NCBI RefSeq assembly: GCF_022807995.1 | Contig: NZ_CP094351.1 | Location: 3,193,001 to 3,257,000 of the forward strand | From: Pseudomonas orientalis | Lineage (GTDB): Bacteria; Pseudomonadota; Gammaproteobacteria; Pseudomonadales; Pseudomonadaceae | Direction: 5' to 3' | Length of the DNA: 64,000 nt | In this document: positions 46,768 through 56,263 of the stretch, one piece after another | Layout of the letters: each line of letters opens with the position of its first letter | How positions within the stretch are numbered: position 1 is the first letter of the stretch | Program-made: the position numbers and the translations under genes | The notes under the pieces: model-generated | What the model saw: the letters and a program-made list of their open reading frames with translations, nothing else | Told to the model about the DNA's origin: nothing | Databases searched by the model: none

Positions 46768-48602
46768 TGTCCTTGCGCAGTACTGTATTGGCCGGCCTGT
46801 TGCTGTGCAGCGCGGCCCAGGCCGCCCCGCAACATGCGTTGACGCTCTATAACGAGCCCCCCAAGTACCCCGCCGACTTCAAGCATTTCGACTACGTGAA
46901 CCCCGACGCGCCCAAAGGCGGTACCTTTCGCGAATCGGCCATGGGCGGCTTCGACAGTCTCAACCCCTACATCAGCAAAGGCGTGCCTGCGGACAATCTG
47001 CCGCTGATCTACGACACCCTGGCCATGCAGAGCCTGGACGAGCCCATTACCGAATACGGCCTGGTGGCCGGCAAGATCGAAAAGGCTCCGGACAACAGTT
47101 GGGTGCGCTTCTACCTGCGTCCCGAGGCACGCTTCCATGACGGCCACCCGATCCGCGCCGAAGACGTGGTGTTCACCTTCCAGACCCTGATCAAGGACGG
47201 CACCCCGCTCTATCGCACCTACTATGCCGACGTCGATGAAGTGATCGCCGAAGACCCGCTGCGGGTGCTGTTCAAGTTCAAGCGCACCAACAACCGTGAG
47301 CTGCCACTGATCCTCGGGCAATTGCCGGTGCTGCCCAAGCACTGGTGGGCCAGCCGCGACTTTTCCAAAGGCAATCTGGAAATACCGCTGGGCAGCGGCC
47401 CGTACAAGGTGGCCGAGGTCAAGGCCGGGCGCATGATTCGCTACGAGCGGGTCAAGGATTATTGGGCCAAGGACCTGCCGGTGGCCAAGGGCTTCTATCA
47501 TTTCGATAACCGTATCACCGATTATTACCGCGACAGCACCGTGTCCCTCGAAGCTTTGAAAGCCGGGCAGTTTGACTACTGGCTGGAGTTCAGCGCGAAA
47601 AACTGGGCCAACGCCTACAACATTCCGGCGGTGACCCAAGGCCGTTTGATCAAGGAGGAAATCCCCAACGGCAACCCCACCGGCATGCAGGGTTTCGTGT
47701 TCAACACGCGCAAACCGATGTTCCAGGACGTACGGGTGCGCAAGGCCATCAGCCTGTTGCTGGATTTCGAATGGAGCAACAAACAGTTGTTCAACGGCGC
47801 CTACACCCGCACCCGCAGTTACTTTGAGAACTCGGAAATGGCCGCTACCGGCTTGCCCGGCCCGGATGAACTGGCCATTCTTGAACCGCTGCGCGACAAG
47901 ATCCCCGCCGAAGTCTTCACCCAGGCCTTCGAGCCGTCCAGAACCGACGGCAGCGGCATGATTCGTGCGCAGCAGCGCCAGGCCTATCAGTTGCTGCAGG
48001 AGGCCGGCTGGAAAATCGTCGACGACAAAATGGTCGACACCACCGGCAAACCGGTGACCATCGAGTTCCTGCTGGCCCAGACCGAGTTCGAGCGCATCCT
48101 GTTGCCGTTCAAGCGCAACCTGGCCGACCTGGGTATCGACCTGGTGATCCGCCGGGTCGACGTGTCGCAGTTCGTCAACCGCCTGCGCTCGCGGGATTTC
48201 GACATGCTGGTGGGCAGCTTTCCGCAATCCACTTCACCGGGTAACGAGCAGCGCGAATTCTGGAAATCGTCCAGCGCCGACAAACCGGGCAGCCGCAACT
48301 ACATGGGGCTCAAGGACCCCGCCGTCGACCAGTTGGTCGAGCAACTGATCGACGCCGATTCGCGCAAAAGCCTGATCGCCCACGCCAGGGCCCTGGATCG
48401 CGTGCTGCAGTTCGGCTATTACGTGATCCCCAACTGGCACATCAAGACCTTCCGCGTGGCGTACTGGGACCACCTCGGCCACCCGAAAATCTCACCGCGC
48501 TATGACGTCGGCACCGCCACCTGGTGGGCCAAGCCGGACGTTAAACCGGCCGTTCCCCTGGACACCACGCAAAGCGCCGAAGCGGCGAGCGGAGGCGATT
48601 GA
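46764..48602 (+). CDS. nppA2: Peptide ABC transporter binding protein NppA2 (YejA-like)
   Basis: A 612-residue family 5 binding protein and paralogue of NppA1. Signal peptide MMSLRSTVLAGLLLCSAAQA; mature start PQHALTLYNEPPKYPADFKHF. It shares FDYVNPDAPKGGTFRES, RFHDGHPIRAEDVVFTF and IPLGSGPYKVAEVKAG with its neighbour. ATG 46764 overlaps the nppA1 stop; an upstream frame to 46734 is rejected. Two different binding proteins feeding one permease widen the substrate range. Confidence 0.9.
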   Translation: MMSLRSTVLAGLLLCSAAQAAPQHALTLYNEPPKYPADFKHFDYVNPDAPKGGTFRESAMGGFDSLNPYISKGVPADNLPLIYDTLAMQSLDEPITEYGLVAGKIEKAPDNSWVRFYLRPEARFHDGHPIRAEDVVFTFQTLIKDGTPLYRTYYADVDEVIAEDPLRVLFKFKRTNNRELPLILGQLPVLPKHWWASRDFSKGNLEIPLGSGPYKVAEVKAGRMIRYERVKDYWAKDLPVAKGFYHFDNRITDYYRDSTVSLEALKAGQFDYWLEFSAKNWANAYNIPAVTQGRLIKEEIPNGNPTGMQGFVFNTRKPMFQDVRVRKAISLLLDFEWSNKQLFNGAYTRTRSYFENSEMAATGLPGPDELAILEPLRDKIPAEVFTQAFEPSRTDGSGMIRAQQRQAYQLLQEAGWKIVDDKMVDTTGKPVTIEFLLAQTEFERILLPFKRNLADLGIDLVIRRVDVSQFVNRLRSRDFDMLVGSFPQSTSPGNEQREFWKSSSADKPGSRNYMGLKDPAVDQLVEQLIDADSRKSLIAHARALDRVLQFGYYVIPNWHIKTFRVAYWDHLGHPKISPRYDVGTATWWAKPDVKPAVPLDTTQSAEAASGGD

Positions 48603-49679
48603 ATGCTGGCCTATATTGTTCGTCGCCTGTTGCTGATCATCCCCACGCTGTTCGGGATCCTGCTGATCAACTTCGTGATCATCCAGGCCGCCCCAGGGGG
48701 CCCGGTGGAACAGATGATCGCCAAGCTCGAGGGTTTTGACGGCGCCACCAGCCGCATTGCCGGTGGCGGCGCCGAAGTGTCGGTGGCCGGTTCCAGCAGC
48801 TACCGGGGCGCCCAGGGGCTGGACCCGGCGCTGATCAAGGAAATCGAGAAAATGTACGGTTTCGACAAGTCGGCGCCGGAACGCTTGTGGATCATGGTCA
48901 AGAACTACGCCCGACTGGATTTCGGCGACAGTTTTTTCCGTGACGCCAAGGTCATCGACCTGATCAAGGAGAAGATGCCGGTGTCCATCTCTCTCGGGTT
49001 GTGGAGCACCCTGATCATGTACCTGGTGTCGATCCCCCTGGGCATCGCCAAGGCCACGCGCCACGGCAGTCACTTCGACGTGTGGACCAGCTCGGCAATC
49101 ATCGTCGGCTATGCGATCCCGGCGTTCCTGTTCGCCATCCTGCTGATCGTGGTGTTTGCCGGCGGCAGTTACCTGGACTGGTTCCCCTTGCGCGGGCTCA
49201 CGTCCAACAACTTCGACGAATTGAGCTGGGGCGGCAAGGTCCTCGATTACTTCTGGCACCTGGCCCTGCCGGTGACCGCCCTGGTGATCGGCAACTTCGC
49301 CACCATGACCCTGCTGACCAAGAACAGCTTTCTCGACGAGATCAACAAACAGTACGTGGTCACCGCCAAGGCCAAGGGCCTGACCAATCACCGCGTGCTC
49401 TACGGCCATGTGTTTCGCAACGCGATGCTGCTGGTGATTGCCGGTTTCCCCTCGGCCTTTATCGGCATCTTCTTCACCGGCTCGTTGCTGGTGGAAGTGA
49501 TCTTCTCCCTCGATGGCCTGGGTCTGATGAGCTTTGAGGCGGCGATCAACCGCGACTATCCGGTGGTATTCGGTACGCTGTTTATCTTCACCCTGCTGGG
49601 GCTGATCGTAAAACTGATCGGCGACCTTACCTACACCCTGGTCGATCCGCGTATCGACTTCGCCAGCCGGGAGCATTGA
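48603..49679 (+). CDS. nppB: Peptide ABC transporter permease NppB
   Basis: A 358-residue DppB-type inner-membrane permease. The N-terminal helix [24 protein letters not shown] is characteristic, and further membrane segments surround the EAA loop ([25 protein letters not shown]). The long periplasmic insert at about residues 40-90 ([22 protein letters not shown]) is a feature of the YejB subgroup. It starts at the base after the nppA2 stop. Confidence 0.93.
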   Translation: MLAYIVRRLLLIIPTLFGILLINFVIIQAAPGGPVEQMIAKLEGFDGATSRIAGGGAEVSVAGSSSYRGAQGLDPALIKEIEKMYGFDKSAPERLWIMVKNYARLDFGDSFFRDAKVIDLIKEKMPVSISLGLWSTLIMYLVSIPLGIAKATRHGSHFDVWTSSAIIVGYAIPAFLFAILLIVVFAGGSYLDWFPLRGLTSNNFDELSWGGKVLDYFWHLALPVTALVIGNFATMTLLTKNSFLDEINKQYVVTAKAKGLTNHRVLYGHVFRNAMLLVIAGFPSAFIGIFFTGSLLVEVIFSLDGLGLMSFEAAINRDYPVVFGTLFIFTLLGLIVKLIGDLTYTLVDPRIDFASREH

Positions 49680-49680
49680 G

Positions 49681-50700
49681 ATGAATCTGTCCCCCCTCAA
49701 TCGCCGCCGGTTCGAGCGCTTCAAGGCCAACAAGCGTGGCTGGTGGTCGCTGTGGCTGTTCCTGAGCCTGTTCGTGCTGAGCCTGGGCGCCGAGTTGATC
49801 GCCAACGACAAGCCGCTGGCCGTGCACTTCGACGGCGACTGGTATTTCCCGGCGCTCAAGCGCTACCCGGAAACCACCTTCGGCGGCGAGTTCCCCCTGG
49901 AAGCCAACTACAAGAGCCCGTACATCCAGGAACTGCTCAAGGCCAAGGATGCCTGGACCCTGTGGGCGCCGATCCCGTTCAGCTACCAGAGCATCAACTA
50001 CGACCTGAAAGTGCCGGCCCCGGCGCCGCCGTCGAGCGTCAACCTGCTGGGCACCGATGACCAGGGCCGCGATGTACTGGCGCGGGTCATCTATGGGTTT
50101 CGCGTGTCGGTACTGTTCGCGCTGACGCTGACCGTGCTCAGCTCGATCATCGGCGTGATCGCCGGCGCCCTGCAGGGTTTCTATGGTGGTTGGGTGGACC
50201 TGGCCGGGCAACGCTTCCTGGAAATCTGGTCCGGGTTGCCGGTGCTGTACCTGCTGATCATTCTCGCCAGCTTCGTGCAGCCCAACTTCTGGTGGCTGCT
50301 GGGCATCATGCTGCTGTTCTCGTGGATGAGCCTGGTGGACGTGGTACGCGCCGAGTTTCTGCGCGGGCGCAACCTCGAGTACGTGCGCGCGGCCCGTGCG
50401 CTGGGCATGCAGAACGGCGCGATCATGTTCCGCCATATCCTGCCCAACGCGATGGTCTCGACCATGACCTTCATGCCGTTCATCCTCACCGGCGCCATCG
50501 GCACCCTCACCGCCCTGGACTTCCTGGGTTTCGGCCTGCCGGCCGGCTCGCCGTCACTGGGCGAGCTGGTGGCCCAGGGCAAATCCAACCTGCAGGCGCC
50601 GTGGCTGGGCATGAGCGCGTTCGCCGTGCTGGCGATCATGTTGAGCCTGCTGGTGTTTATCGGCGAGTCCGCTCGCGATGCCTTCGACCCGAGGAAATGA
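49681..50700 (+). CDS. nppC: Peptide ABC transporter permease NppC
   Basis: A 339-residue DppC-type permease. N-terminus LSPLNRRRFERFKANKRGWWS leads into the first helix; a long periplasmic domain follows (about 35-130, with NLLGTDDQGRDVLARVIYGFRVS). The EAA loop is YVRAARALGMQNGAIMFRHILPNAM. It forms the membrane channel with NppB. One base separates it from nppB and one from nppD. Confidence 0.93.
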   Translation: MNLSPLNRRRFERFKANKRGWWSLWLFLSLFVLSLGAELIANDKPLAVHFDGDWYFPALKRYPETTFGGEFPLEANYKSPYIQELLKAKDAWTLWAPIPFSYQSINYDLKVPAPAPPSSVNLLGTDDQGRDVLARVIYGFRVSVLFALTLTVLSSIIGVIAGALQGFYGGWVDLAGQRFLEIWSGLPVLYLLIILASFVQPNFWWLLGIMLLFSWMSLVDVVRAEFLRGRNLEYVRAARALGMQNGAIMFRHILPNAMVSTMTFMPFILTGAIGTLTALDFLGFGLPAGSPSLGELVAQGKSNLQAPWLGMSAFAVLAIMLSLLVFIGESARDAFDPRK

Positions 50701-50701
50701 G

Positions 50702-52303
50702 ATGAATCAGGACAATCTGATCGAAATCCGCGACCTCAGTGTCGAGTTCGTCACGGGCGAGCATCAGCATCGCGTGGTCAATCACGTCAGCTTCGATATC
50801 AAGCGCGGCGAAACCCTGGCGCTGGTCGGCGAAAGCGGCTCGGGCAAATCGGTGACGGCGCATTCGATTCTGCGCCTCTTGCCCTACCCTCTGGCGCGGC
50901 ACCCGTCCGGCACCATCAGCTACGCCGGCCAAGACCTGCTGACGCTCAAGGAAAAGACCCTGCGGCATATTCGCGGCAATCGCATCGCGATGATCTTCCA
51001 GGAGCCGATGACCTCGCTGAACCCGTTGCACTCGATCGAAAAACAGATCAACGAAGTGCTCGGCCTGCACAAGGGTCTCACCGGCAAGGTCGCCACCCGG
51101 CGCACCCTGGAACTGCTGGAACTGGTGGGCATCCCCGAGCCGCACAAACGCCTCAAGGCGCTGCCCCACGAACTTTCCGGCGGCCAGCGCCAGCGGGTGA
51201 TGATCGCCATGGCCCTGGCCAACGAGCCGGAACTGCTGATTGCCGATGAGCCGACCACGGCCCTCGACGTGACGGTGCAACTGAAGATCCTGGAACTGCT
51301 CAAGGAACTGCAGGCGCGCCTGGGCATGGCGTTGCTGCTGATCAGCCACGACCTGAACCTGGTCCGCCGGATCGCTCACCGCGTGTGTGTGATGCAACAG
51401 GGCTGCATCGTCGAGCAGGCCGACTGCGAGACGCTGTTCCAGGCGCCGCAACACCCTTACACCCAGGAACTGCTCGCGGCAGAGCCCAGCGGCGGGCCGG
51501 CCGGTAATGCCGTCGGGCCAGCGCTGCTGGAAGTGGACGACCTGAAAGTCTGGTTCCCGATCAAGAAAGGCTTTCTGCGCAACACCGTCGATTACGTCAA
51601 GGCCGTGGACGGCATCAACTTCAGCCTGGCCCAGGGGCAGACCCTGGGCATTGTCGGTGAAAGCGGCTCGGGCAAATCCACCCTGGGCCTGGCGATCCTG
51701 CGCTTGATTGGCAGCCAGGGCGGGATTCGCTTCGAAGGCCAGCAGCTTGACCGCCTCACCCAGCAGCAGGTGCGCCCGTTGCGCCGGGAAATGCAGGTGG
51801 TGTTCCAGGACCCGTTCGGCAGCCTGAGCCCACGCATGTGCGTCAGCGAGATCGTCGGTGAAGGGCTGCGCATTCACAAGATGGGCACGCCGGCCGAACA
51901 GGAAGCTGCGATCATTGCCGCGCTCAGGGAGGTCGGGCTGGACCCGCAATCGCGGCACCGCTACCCCCATGAGTTTTCCGGCGGCCAGCGCCAGCGCATC
52001 GCTATCGCCCGCGCCCTGGTGCTCAAACCACGCCTGATCCTGCTGGACGAACCGACCTCGGCGCTGGACCGTACGGTGCAACGCCAGGTGGTGGAATTGC
52101 TGCGCGGCTTGCAGGCCAAGTACAACCTGACCTACCTGTTCATCAGCCATGACCTGGCGGTGGTCAAGGCGCTGAGTCATCAGTTGATGGTGGTCAAGCA
52201 GGGCCAGGTCGTGGAGCAAGGGGATGCCGGGACGATTTTCGCCAACCCGCAACATGCCTATACTCGGCAATTGCTGGAAGCGGCCTTTCTGGTGCCCGCG
52301 TAA
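50702..52303 (+). CDS. nppD: Peptide ABC transporter ATPase NppD (fused double domain)
   Basis: A 533-residue protein with two ABC ATPase domains in one chain, replacing the DppD/DppF pair. Walker A GESGSGKS occurs in both halves, signature LSGGQRQR / FSGGQRQR in both, and Walker B LLIADEPTTALD and LILLDEPTSALD. Oligopeptide-type C-terminal segments (QHPYTQELL, QHAYTRQLL) follow each. It powers NppBC. The start at 50702 fits the family; the frame upstream runs into nppC. Confidence 0.94.
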   Translation: MNQDNLIEIRDLSVEFVTGEHQHRVVNHVSFDIKRGETLALVGESGSGKSVTAHSILRLLPYPLARHPSGTISYAGQDLLTLKEKTLRHIRGNRIAMIFQEPMTSLNPLHSIEKQINEVLGLHKGLTGKVATRRTLELLELVGIPEPHKRLKALPHELSGGQRQRVMIAMALANEPELLIADEPTTALDVTVQLKILELLKELQARLGMALLLISHDLNLVRRIAHRVCVMQQGCIVEQADCETLFQAPQHPYTQELLAAEPSGGPAGNAVGPALLEVDDLKVWFPIKKGFLRNTVDYVKAVDGINFSLAQGQTLGIVGESGSGKSTLGLAILRLIGSQGGIRFEGQQLDRLTQQQVRPLRREMQVVFQDPFGSLSPRMCVSEIVGEGLRIHKMGTPAEQEAAIIAALREVGLDPQSRHRYPHEFSGGQRQRIAIARALVLKPRLILLDEPTSALDRTVQRQVVELLRGLQAKYNLTYLFISHDLAVVKALSHQLMVVKQGQVVEQGDAGTIFANPQHAYTRQLLEAAFLVPA

Positions 52304-52320
52304 CGGCAGGAGCTATCGCC

Positions 52321-53214
52321 ATGTCGTTGAGGAGCCCCGTTCACCCTGCGCATTCGCCGCGTTTCTGGCGTGACGAGCGCTTGCCGTTCATCGAGGCGCG
52401 CACCATTACCGATGGGCGCAAGGTCACCTACACCCGACACGCCCATGAACATTTCTCCATTGGCGCCATCACCGCCGGGCGCAGCTATTACCACTATGGC
52501 GAACGGACCTTCCAGATCAGCGCCGGCGCCGTGGTGTTGATGAACCCCGGTGACGTGCATGCGTGCAATCCCATCGAAAACGAGCATTGGTCCTACCATA
52601 TGCTCTATCTGGACACGCCCTGGCTGACCGATCTGCAGCATCAGCTGGGTTTCATTAACGACCTGGGTTACCGCCCGTTCAACACGCCCCATACGCGGGA
52701 CCGGTCGTTGTACAGCGGCTTGCTGGCGCTGTACCGGGTGTTGGTGGATGAGCGCGCCGAACTGCTGCATAAACAGAGCGCGCTGGTGGGTTACTTCAGT
52801 GACGTGCAGCAGCGCCTGAACCCTTCACTCACATCCGTGCGGGAGGTCAATCACAAGCTGGAGCGGGCCGCCGACTACATCCGTGAACACTGTACCGAGG
52901 CCTTGAAGCTGGAGGACATCTGCCGCGCGGCCGAGCTGTCGCCGTCCTACCTGATCCGCGCCTTCAAGCAGTATTACGGGCTGACGCCCCATGCCTTTCT
53001 GGTCAACCGCCGCATTCAGTTCGCCCGCACCCAACTGCGCAATGGCGAGTTGATCGCCGATGTCGCCCTGGCCGCCGGGTTTGCCGACCAGGCGCATTTC
53101 CAGCGTGCGTTCAAACAGCATTTCGCCGCCACGCCGGGGCAATACCGCGAAACCCTCAAGCCATCAACAAATAACCCACACTGGCCACCAGCAACGCGGC
53201 CATGGAGCGGTTGA
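52321..53214 (+). CDS. AraC family transcriptional regulator
   Basis: A 297-residue regulator: an N-terminal cupin sensor (HAHEHFSIGAITAGRSYYHYGERTF; GAVVLMNPGDVHACNP) and two C-terminal helix-turn-helix motifs (ALKLEDICRAAELSPSYLIRAFKQYYG; IADVALAAGFADQAHFQRAFKQHFA). It begins 17 bases after nppD with a GCAGGAG site, so it may be transcribed with the npp operon. More likely it controls the convergent lysE-type gene, a common partner, whose 3' end it overlaps by 59 bases. Confidence 0.92.
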   Translation: MSLRSPVHPAHSPRFWRDERLPFIEARTITDGRKVTYTRHAHEHFSIGAITAGRSYYHYGERTFQISAGAVVLMNPGDVHACNPIENEHWSYHMLYLDTPWLTDLQHQLGFINDLGYRPFNTPHTRDRSLYSGLLALYRVLVDERAELLHKQSALVGYFSDVQQRLNPSLTSVREVNHKLERAADYIREHCTEALKLEDICRAAELSPSYLIRAFKQYYGLTPHAFLVNRRIQFARTQLRNGELIADVALAAGFADQAHFQRAFKQHFAATPGQYRETLKPSTNNPHWPPATRPWSG

Positions 53215-53743
53215 AGACTCTTACCCCCTTGGGATTGTGCAGGTAGCGCCGCAGAAAAGTTCCAGCGTAAGCCCAACACGCCACCGACAGGTAGCAGATC
53301 ACCAGGTAAAGCGCCGCAAACAGCCACACCTGCCCGGCGTCGCCATCGCCCACAAACAAGCCCATCCCCGCCACACACGCCAACCAGGCTTTCGGATTGA
53401 GCCACTGCATGACCGCGCCGTACAGCATCGACGGCGCAGTGGCGCCGGCATCGGCGCCCAGGCGGCCATCGTCCACCGTCAGCTTCCAGGCCATATACAG
53501 CAGGAACGCCACACCCCCCCACTGGATCAACTGGACCAGGATCGGCCAGCGCAGCAGCACTTCATGCAGCCCCAGGCCGATCAGCACCAGCAACAAGGTA
53601 AAGCCGACGGCTGCACCGAACACGTGTTTCTGGCTGGCGACAAACCCGAAACGCGCACCGGCACTCAAGGCGACCACATTGACCGGTCCCGGCGTGATGG
53701 ACGTGGCCAGGGCGAAGGCGGCCATGGAAAGAGTCAAGCTCAT
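53156..53743 (-). CDS. LysE family translocator (amino acid exporter)
   Basis: A 195-residue inner-membrane protein with about six membrane segments. The family motif SITPGPVNVVALSAGARFGF lies near residues 15-34, and QWLNPKAWLACVAGMGLF near 113-130. LysE/RhtB proteins export amino acids or related small molecules. The 3' end overlaps the convergent AraC gene. AraC-LysE pairs are frequent in pseudomonads. Confidence 0.92.
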   Translation of the reverse strand: MSLTLSMAAFALATSITPGPVNVVALSAGARFGFVASQKHVFGAAVGFTLLLVLIGLGLHEVLLRWPILVQLIQWGGVAFLLYMAWKLTVDDGRLGADAGATAPSMLYGAVMQWLNPKAWLACVAGMGLFVGDGDAGQVWLFAALYLVICYLSVACWAYAGTFLRRYLHNPKGVRVFNRSMAALLVASVGYLLMA

Positions 53744-53896
53744 TGCAGTTCCTTATGTGATGCCAAACGAAGTCGGGATCACGATAAAGGGATAAAGATT
53801 CAGCGTATTGAACAAAATGACCTTTTGCCTCGTAGCACCGCGCCCAATCAGCCTTGACTGATCAACGAAAAATGCGCCCCCACTCCACGATCCAAA

Positions 53897-54301
53897 TGTG
53901 GGAGGGGCTTGCCGCCGATGGCGGCCTCTGGGCCGACCAGGATGTTGGATCGGACCGAGTACATATCCGTTATTTAGGTAACGGCTACTTAGGGTTCCGC
54001 TTTTACAGCGGCTCACTTTTGAAAAGCGCAAAAGTAAGCAAAACGCTCTTGCCCCACCACTCGGCACCTCGCTTGGGCTCGGTGTGCCCTCTCTCCGGCT
54101 TGAATCCGTGGGCCGCCGCAATGGGCCATCCCTGGCCCAGTGCGGCTAACCCGGCGTCCTGCCGGGTTGCCCACGGATTCAAGCCTGCGTTCGGCCAGCG
54201 TGGTTTAACGGGGCGCCTAAGATCAAAAGCCAGATCAAGATCAAGAGCGACTCGCTGCGCATCGTGGTTACAGTTCTACAGAGCTGTATAGATACCTATG
54301 C
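53897..54301. repeat. Long intergenic repeat, left copy of an inverted pair
   Basis: About 405 bases that recur in inverted orientation at 60891-61308. It starts with a GTGGGAGG REP end and contains GAAAAGCGCAAAAGTAAGC, GCTCTTGCCCCACCACTCGG and the nested inverted pair GGCTTGAATCCGTGGG ... CCCACGGATTCAAGCC (about 54098-54185) around an AACCCGGCGT-CCTGCCGGGTT hairpin. No transposase is encoded and the small frames inside lack coding character. It looks like a MITE-like or composite REP element. The rest of 53744-54484 holds the lysE promoter side and the possible gene remnant described separately. Confidence 0.88.
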
Positions 54302-54433
54302 CTCGAAGGTGGGCTACTCGTCCACCACGCCGGTGAACAGCCCCAGCCCCTGCTTTTGAAGCGCCTGGGCGATGTGACCCTTGCGCAGTTGGCAGACGAT
54401 TTCGATGAGCGCTATCGGATCGCGATGCAGCCT
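54302..54433 (+). pseudogene. Possible C-terminal gene remnant
   Basis: Directly after the repeat, a + frame reads about 42 codons, ending LKRLGDVTLAQLADDFDERY and then RIAMQP, with the stop at 54431-54433. It has normal coding character but no start or upstream part, as if the repeat had replaced the 5' end. I do not recognise the parent family. Confidence 0.3.
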
Positions 54434-54484
54434 TGAAAAACGCCGTTGCTCTGCATAGCTCCCATCCGACGTGTTCAAGCCTGC

Positions 54485-55114
54485 TCAGCGCTGGGTGGGG
54501 ATGCGAATATCGCCATCCCGGCACTGGCTTTTCACACTGCGCGGGCAACCGGCAAAGGCCAGGTCCTTGGTCAGGCATACCCGCACCTCAGACAGCACCT
54601 TGCCTTTGCAGATGACGGCCATCCCGTGGTTGCCCATGCGTGGATTGCTGTCGCGAAACAGTGCCTCGATTTCGCTGGCCGATAATGACGACGGCGTATT
54701 GAACGGCTGCAGTTGTTGTGGAATGACAACCACGCCCAGCGCCGTATCGGACTTGTCCAGATACTCCATCGGCTCAAGCCCGCTGCAGGTGCCATGTTTC
54801 GCCCATTCGTGCTTGAGTAACGCACGCGTGGGGAACAGCGTGGCGCCCTTGACGATCGCTTCATCGCTCAACGGCAACTGCGGCGCGCAGGAGGCCGGCC
54901 ACCCGCCCTTGGCGTACTGCGGCCATAATCCATGCAGCACGAACCCGTAGCCCTTGCCCGAACACTGTTCATTGTTCGGATGCGTCAGGCAAAACGTCGG
55001 CGACCATGACAGCGACAACACATAGAAATCAAACTCCCCCGCCAGCCCTTGACTGCGCGGCGCCGCCGTCGCGCCAGCGACGATCAACAGCCACAACAGC
55101 ATCCAGTATTTCAT
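54485..55114 (-). CDS. Secreted ribonuclease T2
   Basis: A 209-residue protein with signal peptide MKYWMLLWLLIVAGATAA. The two RNase T2 active-site blocks are present: CAS1 FVLHGLWPQ (His61) and CAS2 KHEWAKHGTC (His102, Glu103, His107). Several cysteines support disulfides, as expected in the periplasm or outside. T2 enzymes cut single-stranded RNA through a 2',3'-cyclic phosphate. It may serve RNA scavenging. It starts 48 bases after the end of the Gfo/Idh gene on the same strand. Confidence 0.93.
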   Translation of the reverse strand: MKYWMLLWLLIVAGATAAPRSQGLAGEFDFYVLSLSWSPTFCLTHPNNEQCSGKGYGFVLHGLWPQYAKGGWPASCAPQLPLSDEAIVKGATLFPTRALLKHEWAKHGTCSGLEPMEYLDKSDTALGVVVIPQQLQPFNTPSSLSASEIEALFRDSNPRMGNHGMAVICKGKVLSEVRVCLTKDLAFAGCPRSVKSQCRDGDIRIPTQR

Positions 55115-55161
55115 CGCGATATCCTTCTCAATAAAAGTGAAGCATCACGCTATCGCGACGA

Positions 55162-56139
55162 CTACGGGTGTTGGGAGTAACGTTGTAACACCTTGTCGAG
55201 GATGCGATCGGTCTTCAACGCCTCGATCGCCAGCGAAGGGTGTTTGCCCTCGCCACGAATATGGGCATTCATTGCCAGTACGTGGTGCCATTGGATATGC
55301 GCGTGGCAAGGCACCTCCAGCACCTCGTCGGTCTCCCCTTCGAGGCGCAGCGGCTGGTCTTCGAATACCGCGAACGTGATGCGCCCACGGCTGCCGATGA
55401 GCTCGACCCGGTCTTCGCGGCGGTCTGCGACAAAGTTCCAGCAGCCCATGCCCAATGCGCCGCTGGCGAAGGTCCAGCACGCGGTGACTGCGTCCTCGGC
55501 CGCATAGCGCCCGGCCTGTCGTGCGGTAAAGCCCGAGACCTCGACGATATCGCCCGCCAGGTACTGGAACAGGTCAAAGCCATGGCTGGCCAGGTCGGCA
55601 AAATAACCACCGCCGGCAATGGCCGGATCAGTGCGCCAGTTCCCCGGGTTGGTATCGGCCGGCGCCGCAGGCTTGCACAGGGTCCAGGTCAGATGACGCA
55701 ACTCGCCGATACGGCCTTCCTGCAACCAGGTGCGCACCTGCTGGAAGCGCGGTAATGAGCGCCGATAGTAGGAGACAAACAGATGCAGCCCGGCGCGCTC
55801 GAAGGTGCGTTGCATCAGCGCACTCTGTTCGGCGTTCAACGACATCGGTTTTTCGACGCAGCAGTGTTTGCCTGCCGCCGCCACCATCAAGCTGTATTCG
55901 AGGTGGCTGTCGGGTGGCGTGGCGATGTACACCGCGTCCACCTCCGGGTCGTCGATCAGGGCCTGGGCATCTGTGTAAAAGCGGGCAATGCCATGGCGTG
56001 TCGCATAATCGCGTGCGGCCTCCTCGCGGCGCCCCATCACGGCCACCAGGGCCGAACCTGGCGCTTTGTAGAAAGCGGGTCCACTCTTCAATTCGGTCAC
56101 ACTGCCACAGCCGATCATGCCCCAACGTACGGTGCTCAT
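55162..56139 (-). CDS. Gfo/Idh/MocA family NAD(P)-dependent oxidoreductase
   Basis: A 325-residue protein with an N-terminal Rossmann fold (MSTVRWGMIGCGSVTELKSG), the EKP motif CCVEKPMSLNAEQSALM near residues 94-108, and a C-terminal alpha/beta domain (GGGYFADLASHGFDLFQYLAGDI) with the catalytic-type His. Such enzymes oxidise or epimerise sugars, inositols and similar polyols. No neighbouring transporter or sugar gene narrows the substrate. Confidence 0.92.
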   Translation of the reverse strand: MSTVRWGMIGCGSVTELKSGPAFYKAPGSALVAVMGRREEAARDYATRHGIARFYTDAQALIDDPEVDAVYIATPPDSHLEYSLMVAAAGKHCCVEKPMSLNAEQSALMQRTFERAGLHLFVSYYRRSLPRFQQVRTWLQEGRIGELRHLTWTLCKPAAPADTNPGNWRTDPAIAGGGYFADLASHGFDLFQYLAGDIVEVSGFTARQAGRYAAEDAVTACWTFASGALGMGCWNFVADRREDRVELIGSRGRITFAVFEDQPLRLEGETDEVLEVPCHAHIQWHHVLAMNAHIRGEGKHPSLAIEALKTDRILDKVLQRYSQHP

Positions 56140-56263
56140 CTGCCCTCCTCGTTCATTTCATCAATCGGGCAGTATCCACATACACGCTGCGGTGCGCCAT
56201 AACCACTTAGCATGACAATTGCATTACACTTTTATGACAACTATCCCGTAGCAGGTATAAACG

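Noticed and set aside
53854..54291. 145-residue frame within the left long repeat
   Set aside because: Runs through REP ends and nested palindromes shared with 60891-61308; composition is not that of a protein gene.
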